Positions 1 through 10,307 of a DNA stretch of 64,000 bases are shown here, piece by piece. Position numbers and translations under genes: made by a program. Each line of letters opens with the position of its first letter. Within the stretch, counting starts at the first letter, position 1. The stretch spans positions 198,501 through 262,500 of the forward strand of contig NC_092581.1 in assembly GCF_037975245.1 (NCBI RefSeq). Direction: 5' to 3'. The notes under the pieces were generated by a model. The model was given only the letters and a program-made list of their open reading frames with translations, did no database searches and had not been told where the DNA came from. Source of the DNA: Apostichopus japonicus (taxonomy: Eukaryota > Echinodermata > Holothuroidea > Aspidochirotida > Stichopodidae).

Positions 1-411
1 CACTCAAGTTAAATAGTATTCTGCTTAAGTGAAACTGAATTCCACTTAAGTGAAATGTATTCGACTTAAGTCGAATTGCGAGGTAAATGTTAAAACGGCT
101 TGCCATACGTGCACTGACCTAAATGGAGTGTAACCACTCCCGATTTTGCAATTTCCCAAGATCAGGCCCGAAAAATCCCAAGAAATACCAAGAACACTGT
201 GCTGTATGGATTTCTAGCAATATCCAGCGATATCTAGGGATGAATATCCCAAGATCTTACCTAAACTGAAGGCAGATAGAGAATCGAAACCTTCAGTGAA
301 CTGAACTTGAAACTGTGCGTCTTTCGAAATGAAAAGAATGTGGGGAATTGCACAATAAACAGATCAAAGTTATATATTTCAGTCTCATTTCAATTATTCG
401 AATTTGTTAAG

Positions 412-480
412 CAAACAGCAGATATCACATCATATCAGTGAGCATGAAAATGGCGTTCCAGGATGAACAGCCTTCAAACC
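412..480. repeat. Interspersed repeat fragment with an inverted copy near 32.1 kb
   Basis: About 65 bp here reappear in reverse complement at roughly 32108-32172, including the shared core ATATCACATCATATCAGTGA. Both copies border hAT-like termini, so the segment is probably the inside edge of one mobile-element family. No coding function is visible. Confidence 0.65.
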
Positions 481-655
481 ATGGGCGCAGATCCTGGTGG
501 GGACAGCAGGACGCGTCCCCATCAACTTTTTTTCAGTAGTGGGGACATAATATACCGTGTCCCCACCAATTTTTCTTGACCAATAGCTGCATTTCAAGTT
601 CCCCTGTATTGAACTTTGGCGCAGTTAGATCCAGCCCCTCGGTTCCTACGCCCTT
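481..655. mobile_element. Short hAT-type MITE-like element
   Basis: The left end reads ATGGGCGCAGATCC and the right end, in reverse complement, reads CAAGGGCGTAGGAACC. This is the CA..GGCG terminal pattern shared by the better-defined hAT-like elements in this window. The interior holds two inverted copies of a GTCCCCA-rich motif. I could not find a convincing 8-bp target duplication, so the limits are approximate. Confidence 0.4.
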
Positions 656-694
656 GCTAACCACTGCGTCACTGCAACTGTTGAGAAATAATGC

Positions 695-1244
695 TAATTT
701 TTTCTTCAAAATGGAACGGAGGGTGATGTTCAAATGCTGTACAGGATAACTCAAAACGTACACCTTTATTGAACTTCATATTTCAAATGGTCTCAAAATT
801 GGCATTATTTTCAGTGATTTATACTACATGACTCTAGGTTTGGCAGTAACTTGTGAAAATGTTTCATAGTGAAAATAAAACAATGTCATGTTACTCATTA
901 ATTATTAAAGGGTTGGCAGAGCTGCTTTTCTTGCTCAAATTGATCAAAGAATATGTCCATGTGCTCATACATAGAGCATCTGTATGTCTTTATATCACAT
1001 AGGAAGACTGTTCTCTCTGGGTATTGAAACATTTTGGAATATATATTCTACATTTTGAGTCCTTAAAAGATCTTAATTCTTTTGATTGCCTTGTTGCTAA
1101 AGTAATGGTCAAGACAACGTTTCCTGAATCTGCATAGCTCATGTCGCGGAGCGGTTGAAAACTATTAATATACAACAACCAGTTAAAACAACAGTATCAG
1201 GCAGTATTTTATCACCCTCCGTTCCATTTTTGAAGAAAAAATTA
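695..1244. mobile_element. 550-bp non-autonomous terminal-inverted-repeat element
   Basis: A 33-34-bp sequence at 695-727 (TAATTTTTTCTTCAAA then ATGGAACGGAGGGTGAT) recurs in reverse complement at 1211-1244 with one length difference in an A run. The interior has no supported coding sequence. The ends are palindromic TAATT/AATTA, so a TA duplication of the Tc1/mariner type is possible, but class is not settled. Confidence 0.65.
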
Positions 1245-1558
1245 CGATTAAAACATTGAACACTTCTATCGCTTAGCATACAATTTCCGAGGAAACAACA
1301 CCGTGAAACTGGAGAACATTTATGAATAAGAAAGGTTTGATTTGACTGCGTTGAAATAACTTATGAATGGCAAGATGCGTGGAGCGCTCTCTATCGGCCT
1401 CTTTTTTGGTCAGTTTGCAACTTCAGAGGAACAATAGAAACCCGAAAAAAACTTTTAAAACGAACAAAGGATTCACAAACCTTTGTTCTGCCTAAAAGAT
1501 AGCAGAATGAAACTGTTAGCTTATCCACTAGAGAGCCTGTGTAATAGAATGTGTAAAA

Positions 1559-1590
1559 GTTTCGATCCTAGCAGGATCTTCTTCAGAGGC
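1559..1590 (-). mobile_element. Possible Penelope-like element remnant
   Basis: The minus strand reads GAAGAAGATCCTGCTAGGAT followed by CGAAAC, a phrase I associate with terminal regions of Penelope-like retroelements. It is a very short match and no reverse transcriptase of that type is present. It abuts the broken end of the LINE that starts at 1609. Confidence 0.3.
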
Positions 1591-2565
1591 TTAAAAAATA
1601 AGATCAGCAGAAAGTTTGGTTTATTGTAGATTTGTGTGCGCGGAATTAGCCCGATTGATACGGGGAAAGGTGATTAATTTGCTCTAGGTGGGATCTGGTG
1701 CGGTTATCTATAATTCTTTCGGAAATCTTACATAAGGCTGGGAGGAGACTAATTGGTCGATAGTTTTGAATTTTGGTGCGGTCTTTACTTAGTTTCGGTA
1801 TTAAAATCTTTTTGGCGGATTTCCATGGGGTTGGGAAATAACCCAGTCTAAGGAGTTCGTTAAATAGTGGGAAAATATGAGAGTTAATGAATATCGGAGG
1901 GGAGTTTTTAGGCATTTGGTCATTTATGTTGTCAGGACCAGTGGAGGATGCATTTTTTAGTGGCACTATACCAATTGTTTATATCTATTTTATTGAGCAG
2001 AGGGATGTTTTTTGTTGAGACATCCTAATGGGTTGGTGTTAAAGCTGGTTGCATTTCTGATAATTGTACGGTCTATTTCGTGTTTACAGCTGATATCGTA
2101 TGGGGGGCCATCGTAGATATTGAATATACTTTTAAAGTACGATTCAATTAGCTTTATTTGGTCTTGAGTTTTTGTGATGAGGTTACCTACGTTATCTCTA
2201 AGGCCTTGGTCTGTTTTACCTGTGTTTGGGGTTGTAATGGGGTTAATGATTTTTTTAAATTTTCCAAAAGTGTTTCGGGTTTTTATCATTAATTATTAAA
2301 TCGCAGTTGTTTGGGACGCGGTTTTGTTCATCCGCCAATATTTGTCTGTTTATTGCTATTTAAGTTGGTTAATTTGGGTTTTTAGAGTTAGGTCTCGGGA
2401 GATGATATAGGTTCTACGTAGGCGACGTCTGAGTTTCATAAGTGTAAGGATTTTCTTATTTAGTTTTCGTTTTCTGTTTTGTTTTTAAATGACAGTGTCT
2501 TTTGAAAGTATTGAAGATATGATTGATGGGCAACGCTGTCACAGTAATTGTCGATGTAATTTAGC

Positions 2566-3437
2566 CAGGCGCGGCGGAACGGGAAAATTATTGGGGTGCT
2601 AATGTGTTAAGATTATCTAAGCGGAGCGCCACCATGAGTTGATGTGGAGCGTACAAGACAATTTTGGGGTTTTCAAACCCCCAGATGCCCGGAAACGGCA
2701 CTTGCCGAGTGTTTTATGCTGCGAATACCTAGCCCTAAGATATGGGTCTCAAGCCTGCAATTTCTCAGATTGCACCAAAAAATCTGTAAAAGCATTGTAA
2801 TTTGTATATTCGAGGGTGTTTTAAGAGAGTAGCTATTACTCGTAGTGTACTCGCAAAGACGTTTTTGAGTGTAGTAAATTACTACTTGCAATTAAATGCA
2901 ATAATTAAATAAATGTCCTAAGAAAAAACAGAAAGCATTTCTTAATGTCAACAAATGGGTAATTCCAAACCATGTGCAGTTGCCAACAAATTTCTATGAA
3001 CCAAGCACAGTCACGAATGCATGTACCCTATACAGTACAGGTGAAATGCTAATATTGTGTTTTTGTTCGTTTAATAATTAATTGCGCACATAGAGCCATG
3101 TTCCACGCCTTGCGTGTACTCGTAGTGTAAACGCAAATTTTGATGAGTGTATAGCGTTTAGCTTATTACACTCTTATTTAAAACACTAATATTCGATGAG
3201 GCATGATAGAGACAATCAATTATCATATCGTTTGAATGCTCTGGCTGCAATGCTCCGCACCTACCCTCCCCCCCCCCCATGTCCCTGAAGGATATATCCA
3301 TGGGAAATGTGCTACCATTGGAAGGATATATCTTTCAGGGGATGTTGGAGAACTGGCTGAAATGAGGCAAATCATTGGCCTAAGACGTAGTTGTGTTGCG
3401 CTTACCCCCCCCCCCCCCCCCGGTTCCGCCGCCACTG
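2566..3437. mobile_element. 872-bp hAT-like element inserted in LINE A
   Basis: The ends are CAGGCGCGGCGGAAC and, in reverse complement, CAGTGGCGGCGGAACC, forming a terminal inverted repeat. It is flanked by an exact 8-bp duplication AATTTAGC at 2558-2565 and 3438-3445. LINE sequence resumes on both sides as judged against LINE B. An 8-bp duplication with CAG-GGCG termini is characteristic of hAT elements. The interior contains the recurrent motif ATCTAAGCGGAGCGCCACCA and no transposase, so it is non-autonomous. Confidence 0.85.
2814..3188. mobile_element. 375-bp MITE nested inside the hAT-like element
   Basis: The left end GGGTGTTTTAAGAGAG is an imperfect inverted match to the right end (TAGTGTTTTAAATAAG in reverse complement). 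An exact 8-bp duplication ATATTCGA lies at 2806-2813 and 3189-3196. The interior carries paired copies of ACTCGTAGTGTA. No coding sequence was found. Confidence 0.7.
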
Positions 3438-3931
3438 AATTTAGCTCGTTGTTTTGGTTGTTGTATTTTGGGAGTCTGTTTTATTGTAATTATACGTCAC
3501 TTCGTTATTTGGTATGCGGTTGAGGTTTATGTCTAGCTCAAAAACGAGTGGAAAAATTGTCACTGATTTAGTCATCTTCTAGGATTTGTATCGAATGTGT
3601 TTAAGTTGCGAGGTGATTTGAGGTTACATGGGTAGTCAAGTAGTTCTGTAATATTGTTTATTGGGTTTATCCTAGGATTGGTACTTTGGCTAATTATCGT
3701 TAAGTTGTATTTATCACATATTTCTAAGAGATTTGCCTTTTTCAGAAAAAATAATGTGGGCAATTACTAGGAGTTTTGTATTTTTATTAGAACATATATA
3801 TGCTATGCTGGATATGGGCTCATTTGGGGGACTATAATCATACCACGAAAGTGTCCATTAGGTATAGGTTGCATTGAGGGTGTGTTATTCTTTCGTCAAA
3901 TGGCGTACCATGGGGGGGGTGGTCTATCTGG

Positions 3932-4266
3932 CAGTGGCGGAGCGTCCATACAGTCAGGGGGCGGATACCCCCCCCCCCTGACGGACTCAAATGGACTGCT
4001 GGCGCCCTTTTTTAGCTTTTTACCACTTTATATGCTATTATTGACGTTTTTATTGCGCTCTCATCTACCTATTGACATTTATCCTTTATCTGCAAATTAG
4101 CAAGGCCCGGAAAGTGTCATTTCCGCCGATCTAAGGAGCATCTTTATTCAAAATTTTCGGTACGCTCCGCGCCAAACCCGTGGTGGCGCTCCGCTTAGAT
4201 AGTTTCGAAAGCGCCCCTACAGACCATTCTCGCCCCCCTTGACCAATACCCTTAGCTCCGCCACTG
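3932..4266. mobile_element. hAT-like MITE, same family as 31468-31849
   Basis: Ends CAGTGGCGGAGCGTCC and, in reverse complement, CAGTGGCGGAGCTAAGG. The interior includes a C run, GACGGACTCAAATGGACTGC, and the antisense TGGTGGCGCTCCGCTTAGAT motif. The same content in the same order occurs in the inverted copy at 31468-31849. I found no matching 8-bp duplication here, so one edge may have been rearranged. Confidence 0.55.
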
Positions 4267-5407
4267 CAAATGACCCGATAGAAATACGTGTTCTTTATAA
4301 GTGCACAATTTTGAAAAACCCCTCTTTTCAGCCCCCTCTTGTCCTCTCTGAAACACCCATCGACATTAAAATTTGACGTGGAATAGAAGACACCCTTGTC
4401 TTTGTTATACACTAATTTCGTGTAATTATCTGACCGGGAAAGGCTTTTTGTTTATATGATTTCTATTTTTTTCATAAATCACAAATCATTTTTTTCCCCT
4501 GCACGCCCCCACACAGCACCCAATTCCAAAATAAACTTCAGATTCGTAATCAGCGTGTCGCGAACTACCAGAAAAGATACACATTTATCGCCTTTGCGAC
4601 AAAAAGTTTTTTCACCTTTAAAAACCGTAAGCAGTTTTTTCCAAAATTTATGCCAAAATTTGACCCATTTATTCATAAATGTCAAGATAAAACTCAAGAT
4701 GACAAACAAAGGTTTGATTTGACTGCTTTGAAATCACGTATCACTGGCAAGATGCGTCGAGCGCCCTTTTATTTCGCTCAGTTTGCAACTTTTCAGAGGA
4801 ACAATAGAAAACGGAAAAACTTTTAGGGGCAACAAAAGATTTTAATCCTTTGTTCGTCGTAAAAGTTTTTCGGTCTTACTTTTTCAAGTTTGAGGTGCAA
4901 AAACTTGTTGTCGCAAATTCGATAAATGTGTATCTTTTCTGGTAGTTCGCGACACGCTGATTACGAATCTGAAGTTTATTTTGGAATTGGGTATCAAAAA
5001 GAAGTACTTTTTAAACTTTTCAGACAAAAAACCTATTTTTGTCGCAAATAAAAATTGCCAAAAATTGACCCCAAATCGATTTCGCCCATATGACGTGACA
5101 GGGGGTAACCGATGCTCAGGAGCCCAAATCTGCAACTCCCAGGTCCATATCTGCTTCCGTTCGGGAGATACGTGGTCTCAAAGGACCCGATAGAAATACG
5201 TGTTCTTTTTAAGTGCACAATTTGGAAAACCCCCTCTTTTAAGGCCCCTCTCTTGTCCTCTCTGAAGCACCCATCGAAATTAAAATTAGACGTGGAGTAG
5301 AAGACACCCTTGTCTTTGTTATACACTTATTTCGTGTAATTATCTGACCGAGTGACCGGAAAAGGCTTTTTGTTTATATGATTTCTATTTTTTTCATAAG
5401 TCATAAA
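4267..5407. repeat. Repeat block: direct duplicate arms around an inverted repeat
   Basis: About 220 bp at 4267-4490 (with CCGATAGAAATACGTGTTCT) is repeated in direct orientation at 5186-5407. Between them, about 80 bp at 4517-4606 recurs inverted at 4895-4990, sharing GTGTATCTTTTCTGGTAGTT. The translated frames across it are mutual shadows. The layout looks like an element inserted into or recombined with a second copy of itself. Confidence 0.7.
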
Positions 5408-6000
5408 TCTGGACTTTGAAGTTTAAATATTAGAAACGAGCATTAATTCTCAACAGTTCTAGTGGCGCAGTTGGTAGTGCTCTGGACTGACAAACTCCGT
5501 GTCTCAGGTTCGATTCCCAGACAGAGCATTTTGATTTTTTTTCTCTTTTCCTTCTTCCATTCTGGACTTTGAAGTTTAAATATTAGAAACGAGCATTAAT
5601 TCTCAACAGTTCTAGTGGCGCAGTTGGTAGTGCTCTGGACTCACAAACTCCGTGTCTCAGGTTCGATTCCCAGACACAGCATTTTGATTTTTTCTCTTTT
5701 CCTTCTTCCATTCTGGACTTTGAAGTTTAAATATTAGAAACGAGCATTAATTCTCAACAGTTCTAGTGGCGCAGTTGGTAGTGCTCTGGACTGACAAACT
5801 CCATGTCTCAGGTTCGATTCCCAGACAGAGCATTTTGATTTTCTTTTCTTTTCCTTCTTCCATTCTGGACTTTGAAGTTTAAATATTAGAAACGAGCATT
5901 AATTCTCAACAGTTCTAGTGGCGCAGTTGGTAGTGCTCTGGACTGGAGAGACACAGACAAACTCCATGTCTCCGGTTCGATTCCCAGACAGAGCATCATG
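5408..6000 (+). repeat. Tandem array of four tRNA-like (SINE-type) units
   Basis: Four copies of a unit of about 151 bp each contain an A-box-like TGGCGCAGTTGGTAGTGC and a B-box GGTTCGATTCC (near 5507, 5660, 5811 and 5974), spaced like an internal RNA polymerase III promoter. The arms do not fold into a good cloverleaf: the T stem has mismatches and no clean acceptor stem is visible. I therefore call this tRNA-derived repeat DNA rather than tRNA genes. The fourth copy carries a short insertion (GGAGAGACACAG) in the middle. Confidence 0.75.
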
Positions 6001-6084
6001 TCTGCGGTTAATGTCTAGACAGAGCCTTTTACTTTTCTGTTCTTTGGAGGGAGTGGAAGTATAAATATAAGAAACGAAGTTTTT

Positions 6085-6172
6085 CCAGAGGGAACCGAAA
6101 TGGTGTAATTGGTTATTCCATCGTTCAGTAAGCGATTGGTTTGGATTGCATCGGTTCAAGCCCCAGGTGAGT
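6085..6172 (+). repeat. tRNA-derived sequence
   Basis: An A-box-like TGGTGTAATTGG and a B-box-like CGGTTCAAGCCC occur about 50 bp apart. Stem pairing is weak, so a SINE head or degraded tRNA is more likely than a working tRNA gene. Confidence 0.45.
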
Positions 6173-6479
6173 ATTCGCAAAAGGAGTTCTGACAAGTGGA
6201 TAAGGTGAATCCCGAAGGCGGGCGGTCCCCCTCCTCCTGGCAGGTGGACAAGGTGAGTACCGAGGGTGACAGGTGAGAGGATGAGAGGGGGTGAGGGTGC
6301 GGACAAGGTGAGGTCGCCGCCCCCTCCCCCTGACAAGGTAAAGGCGCGGACAAGTGGAGTTCGCCGCCACCCCTCCCCCTGACTAGCTAATCGGGGGTGA
6401 GGGAGTAGTGGAGAAAATGTTTTTACAAAAAAAGTCCAAACAGCAGGATCTTTAAATATTTGTAAAGCTTTAGAAACCA

Positions 6480-6562
6480 GAGGCCCACCTAATGGTCTAG
6501 TGGTAAAGACTTTTGCTTTTGCATCTCAAGGTCCCTGGCTCAAACTCAATCTTTGCTTTTCC
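6480..6562 (+). repeat. Degraded tRNA-like sequence
   Basis: GGCCCACCTAATGGTCTAGTGG resembles a tRNA 5' half with an A box; the B-box position (GGCTCAAACTC) is degraded. It is followed by CTTTGCTTTTCC. Probably a tRNA-derived relic. Confidence 0.35.
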
Positions 6563-8084
6563 TTTTACAATACTCATGTAAAAGGAAGAAAAAAAGGAAA
6601 AAAAAGAATGATACTTTGAAATAACTTCTTTTTTTTAATGACAAATCAGTTCATGGACAGGATATACCTTCATCCCTCCCACCACAGTTAATACCCTTCA
6701 ACTACCTGTCCAGAAACAGGTTATCCCTCATCAAATTATTATGCAAATACTAATCAAAACATGCAATACATATTTCATAAACATTCTTAGTGATACCTGC
6801 ATCTACTATTGAGATGGTTGGGTGACAACAGACAGTTTCTATAATGTTTCTATTATTTATAATATCAGCCTGGAGGGCAGTTATTTAATGATACTAAGCA
6901 GTCACATGTACATATGGGATAAGCCTATGGCCTTTTTACTTCACACCAGGTGGCTATCCAATTCACACCAGTACATTCTTTTTGGACATTTTTTTTTAAA
7001 CATTTGGAAGACCATTTCAACATGAGGGGAAAAAGAATTGATTTCTCCTAGATAAAAATAATAACCCCATCTTACTTTAGCCAGATAGGGCTTGAATCCA
7101 TAGGTTTGCTTGACAACAAGTTCCCAACAAAAAGGAGTTGGCCTTCCATGGCTGATTGCTGATTCAGTTTACAATACCATGGCGCCCCTGCTACCATCAA
7201 TAAAATTGTCTTTAACTTTCATTTATTAACTAAACCTGATTTTGAATTAATTTTAGATAACTCAATTTTTACATTTTTTGCCCTCCAGTTTGAAAAAGGA
7301 AACGTTACTACCATAGCACAAACAACATATATGTGGAAAGGTTGCTCCCTTTCATTGCTGTCTCAATCACCCCCCCCCCCCGCTCCGACTACCACACCCC
7401 AAATTATATACACGAAGAGTGCATTATTGAAAGTTTCTTTAAATATAGCCTTATCATGCAGCAAACCTGTGCTACTGCAAACTGAAAATTCAATTCAAAG
7501 ATTCTCCCTCTTCACTTTCATTTCTCCTTCTCTATCCTTCGCCTCACCACCCCCCACCCCACCCCTGGTCCTTCCAACTACCATCCATAACTCCTGCCAA
7601 TATTAAATTCAGTCACCTTATCATGCCCCCATAAAGTGTCAGTCAGTCAAGCACCACAATGTTTGTAGACCAAGAAATCAACAACCGAAACCCATTTTTA
7701 AAACTTTAAAGCCCCATCAAATAAAGATGCTGTTTTTTTCTTCTTTTTCTCTAAACAAGATAAACAAGATAAACACACAAACACCAAATCCAAAATATAT
7801 AAAATTCCAATTCCCATTTTGAATATTCTTCAAATTTTGTTTGCCAAGCCAGGTTAAAAAAGTTTTTGGCCTTCCTTTGTTGCAATGCAAACACAGAGGT
7901 GTTTGCATTGCAACAAGGTGTAGTTTTCTATACTAAAAAACAAATAAAATCAAATAAAACTTAAATAAAAGATGATTATAGCACATGCAGGAGAAGAGTG
8001 AGAGCCCTCCCAAATACTACCGGCTTATGTATACAAAAGACCTTTTTCCGAAATCCTTTTTCCGACATCGTGGCAAATCGAGAG
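6563..8084. other. Non-coding stretch downstream of SRP68
   Basis: No supported gene. A C run lies near 7370-7382 and an 18-bp inverted pair CTTTGTTGCAATGCAAACAC/GTGTTTGCATTGCAACAAG occurs at 7875-7917. On the minus strand this follows the SRP68 stop codon, so its right part is presumably 3' untranslated sequence. I see no unambiguous polyadenylation signal. Confidence 0.5.
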
Positions 8085-8383
8085 TTACTTTTCACCCCCG
8101 CTCCACCATCCACGCAGGAACCCACCCAGACCCCCCTGCGGGGACGATTTATTCTGTTCCAGTTTCTCATCCAAGGAGGGTAACTCTATATGGTTCAGAG
8201 CTATGTCAAAGAAGAGCGGTTTGCACGGTGACGGCTTAAAGTCCAGTGGAAATGTGGTGAAGTTGGGCTTGGCGGCCAGGTCCGGCTGGTTGGCGTTGTA
8301 CCGGTCAAGCCATTCCGCCAGCGGTCGATTGTCCTTCAGACCGAGTTGCGCCATTCCTTTGCTGATGAAAGGTTCATTGGAAT
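8085..8383 (-). CDS. SRP68: SRP68, last coding exon (signal recognition particle subunit)
   Basis: SRP68 pairs with SRP72 on 7SL RNA in the signal recognition particle, which targets nascent secretory proteins to the ER. The exon encodes 99 residues to a TAA at 8085-8087. Its C-terminus contains CKPLFFDIALNHIELPSLDE followed by KLEQ, closely matching the conserved SRP68 tail (CKPLFFDLALNH...PLEDKLEQ). Upstream, LKDNRPLAEWLDRY corresponds to the family's DNKPLVERF segment. The acceptor TTCATTTTTCAG immediately precedes 8383, and the exon begins with two bases of a split codon. It ends with a family-like Gly/Trp-rich tail (GGLGGFLRGWWSGG). The frame is fully open. Earlier exons beyond 9647 were not found in the window. 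Confidence 0.92.
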
Positions 8384-9537
8384 CTGAAAAATGAACGCAG
8401 AGAGGTTCTTGGTAAGCCATGGTTTTTTTTTTATGTATTCTTGGGTGGAGGGTATTTTCTATGGGTGAGGATAATCCGGAGGGTGGGGGAAGTCAATTCA
8501 ATTAACTGTGAGAAATGTCATTGAATTAGGAACCACCAAAGGCCTATTCTCATCTTTGTAGTAAGTTTGTCACCTTGAGCTACGTGACAGTTCATAAGTA
8601 GGGGGGGGGGTATATTCGAGTGGAATTTGGGATTCAAATCCCTGAATAGAGAAAGTTTACAAAAACTTGTTAATTTGCAGTCATTTTTTGTTATTGCTGT
8701 CACAAACAGAAATGGATACCCACTTTCTATTATTTGTAGATGACAGAGACTGGTTCAATCGCAGTCTACAAGGCCAGATAAACTCTTTATATTTTGGCTT
8801 TCAATTTCTTTATTCTGACAAATTTCGATAGTACAAAAGACGGCAGTTTTGATCAGGCTTTTGATACTTCCTTGTGATCCCTGAACATCATACATTCAGC
8901 TACAAGCAAAAATAACTGTTGTCTGTCCTGTCCACCACAATAATCCTATTGTAATATTTTCAGACCCTAAGGGCTAATAGGTCTCTTCCCCCCCCCCCCC
9001 AAAAAAAAAAGGTGTGAAAAGGGGCGGTGCTGCTTCCAACCGAATGAATCTTTTCACTCATTGTTTAACCAAAGAGAAAAATTTGGGAAAGAAAACAACA
9101 GATTATTAATATAAAGGCCATATTTCTCTGAATCATTGTCTATGCTCTGATGGAATACATTTGTTCCAGTAGCAGGGTTCAATTCCAAGGTTCCAAATGG
9201 ACACGGCAGTTTAATCTGCATTTTCCTGACGATCAGACCCAAAAGAGAACATCGATATGTCTCTCCACTGTTATCCCAAAGAAGAAACCTTTCAGAAACT
9301 CAAGGGTACTAAAGGATTTCTTCCTTTTAAATTAACCAGCGTCCTACACAAAATTAACAGGGTAGTAACATGATGGTCTCTGCCTGATTCCCCCTCCCCC
9401 CCACCCAATTTCTTTTCTTAAAGTTTTGGTATTCATCCTTTCATATATAGTCCATCTTGCATTTTGCCTTTTGAAAAACAAGAATCCTTAATCTTCATCC
9501 AAAGCAGCAAAAAGTTTCTTGCCAAACACAGTACATT

Positions 9538-9566
9538 GATTATTATTATTATTATATTATTATTAA
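9538..9566. repeat. (TTA)n microsatellite
   Basis: Interrupted TTA repeat directly beside the SRP68 exon donor. Confidence 0.8.
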
Positions 9567-9574
9567 GTACATAC

Positions 9575-9647
9575 CTAGAATGGAGGCCGCCTGAGCAGAG
9601 TACTTCAAGTCGTTGATATCTTGCGCAAGAGTGTCCAATTCCTCTAC
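9575..9647 (-). CDS. SRP68: SRP68, penultimate coding exon
   Basis: A 73-bp exon with acceptor ATTTAATCAATAG and donor TAG|GTATGT encodes VEELDTLAQDINDLKYSAQ then AASIL. It ends with one base of a codon that the next exon (8383) completes as Asp. This reproduces the family's AAAILDAN junction exactly in phase. The 1.19-kb intron between them carries no coding signal. The residues map to the region just before the C-terminal domain of SRP68. The next exon upstream would lie beyond the LINE at 10-14 kb and was not recognised. Confidence 0.85.
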
Positions 9648-10009
9648 CTATTGATTAAATGAAACCAAAATCTAATCATGATGTCTTTAGGGAGTTTAGA
9701 GTTTAGGGAGTTTTTAGGGAGTGTCACTACCCGACAAGCCCTATAGGGTTTTTTAATACACTTCCTTTCACAAGTTTTGTTTCTTATCTCCTTCTATGTC
9801 ATATGTCATACTTATGTCATACTTATGTTAAAATAGAACAAAAATCAATAAATGAAATGAAATAAATGAAATTAGTTACCTTTTTTTTTTAATTCGAGTA
9901 AAAGGTTTGTCTTTGTTGTTGTTGATATCAAATCAAAAGGAGTTTAACCCCTGGTCGACCTGGCGAGAGGTCCTACGGGGGATAATAAGTTTGTTTTTAT
10001 AGAATTGAC
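9648..10009. other. SRP68 intron sequence
   Basis: Contains short local repeats (TTTAGGGAGT repeated near 9690-9720, TCATACTTATGT repeated near 9805-9830). No coding signal seen. Confidence 0.5.
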
Positions 10010-10307
10010 ATTTTTTTTTTTTTTTCTTGGAAAGGTTGTCTATGTTCAGTCAGGGAATTGCTGGTAAATGAAGTCTTATATATTTATATTGGACAGGATA
10101 GCCATAATCATACCCGAGGTCAGAGTCAAAGAGTCACTTAGGGAGGGATTTCTAAAGGAGAGGAATTTTTTAAGTACTGAGAATTGTGGAGACGGAGTGG
10201 TTTCTATTGTTTGGGTAGGGAGTGGTTGTGGTTTCTATTGTTTGGTAACAATATAATCTGTATATATAAGTATACTTGGGCCTAGAACCATTTAGAAAAG
10301 GATTTTT
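10010..10307 (-). mobile_element. 3' untranslated region and poly(A) tail of LINE B
   Basis: A run of T at 10010-10025 reads as a poly(A) tail on the minus strand, about 280 bp past the ORF2 stop at 10308. That is where a LINE 3' end would be expected. I could not define a target-site duplication. Confidence 0.5.

Larger units (their letters stand above)
1609..3790 (-). pseudogene. Antisense LINE fragment A (endonuclease and RT parts), interrupted
   Basis: The minus strand encodes decayed pieces of a non-LTR retrotransposon. 1646-1966 gives an RT segment with NYRPISLLPALCKISERI; 1990-2289 precedes it, and 3446-3790 holds endonuclease-side sequence with LEICDKYNLTI. The nucleotide sequence runs parallel to LINE B: 1609-2565 matches about 11345-12312, and 3446-3790 matches about 12370-12740. 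It is therefore a second copy of that family. Frames are broken by stops and shifts, and the copy stops abruptly at 1609 in mid-RT. It is split by the element at 2566-3437. It is dead as a transposon. Confidence 0.8.

Noticed and set aside
3223-3523. Overlapping Pro/Gly-rich frames on both strands
   Set aside because: They run through C homopolymers at the end of a hAT-like element; no domain and no splice support.
5408-6000. Functional tRNA genes
   Set aside because: A and B boxes are present, but the T stem has mismatches, no clean acceptor stem forms, and units are embedded in a longer tandem repeat.
5899-6370. 145-codon minus-strand frame and two overlapping frames
   Set aside because: All three cover GGTGAG-rich tandem-like sequence and tRNA-derived repeats. 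Composition is low complexity and no family is recognisable.
8518-9335. Short frames inside the intron between the two SRP68 exons
   Set aside because: They lack acceptor/donor pairs in phase with SRP68 and have no similarity to its sequence.
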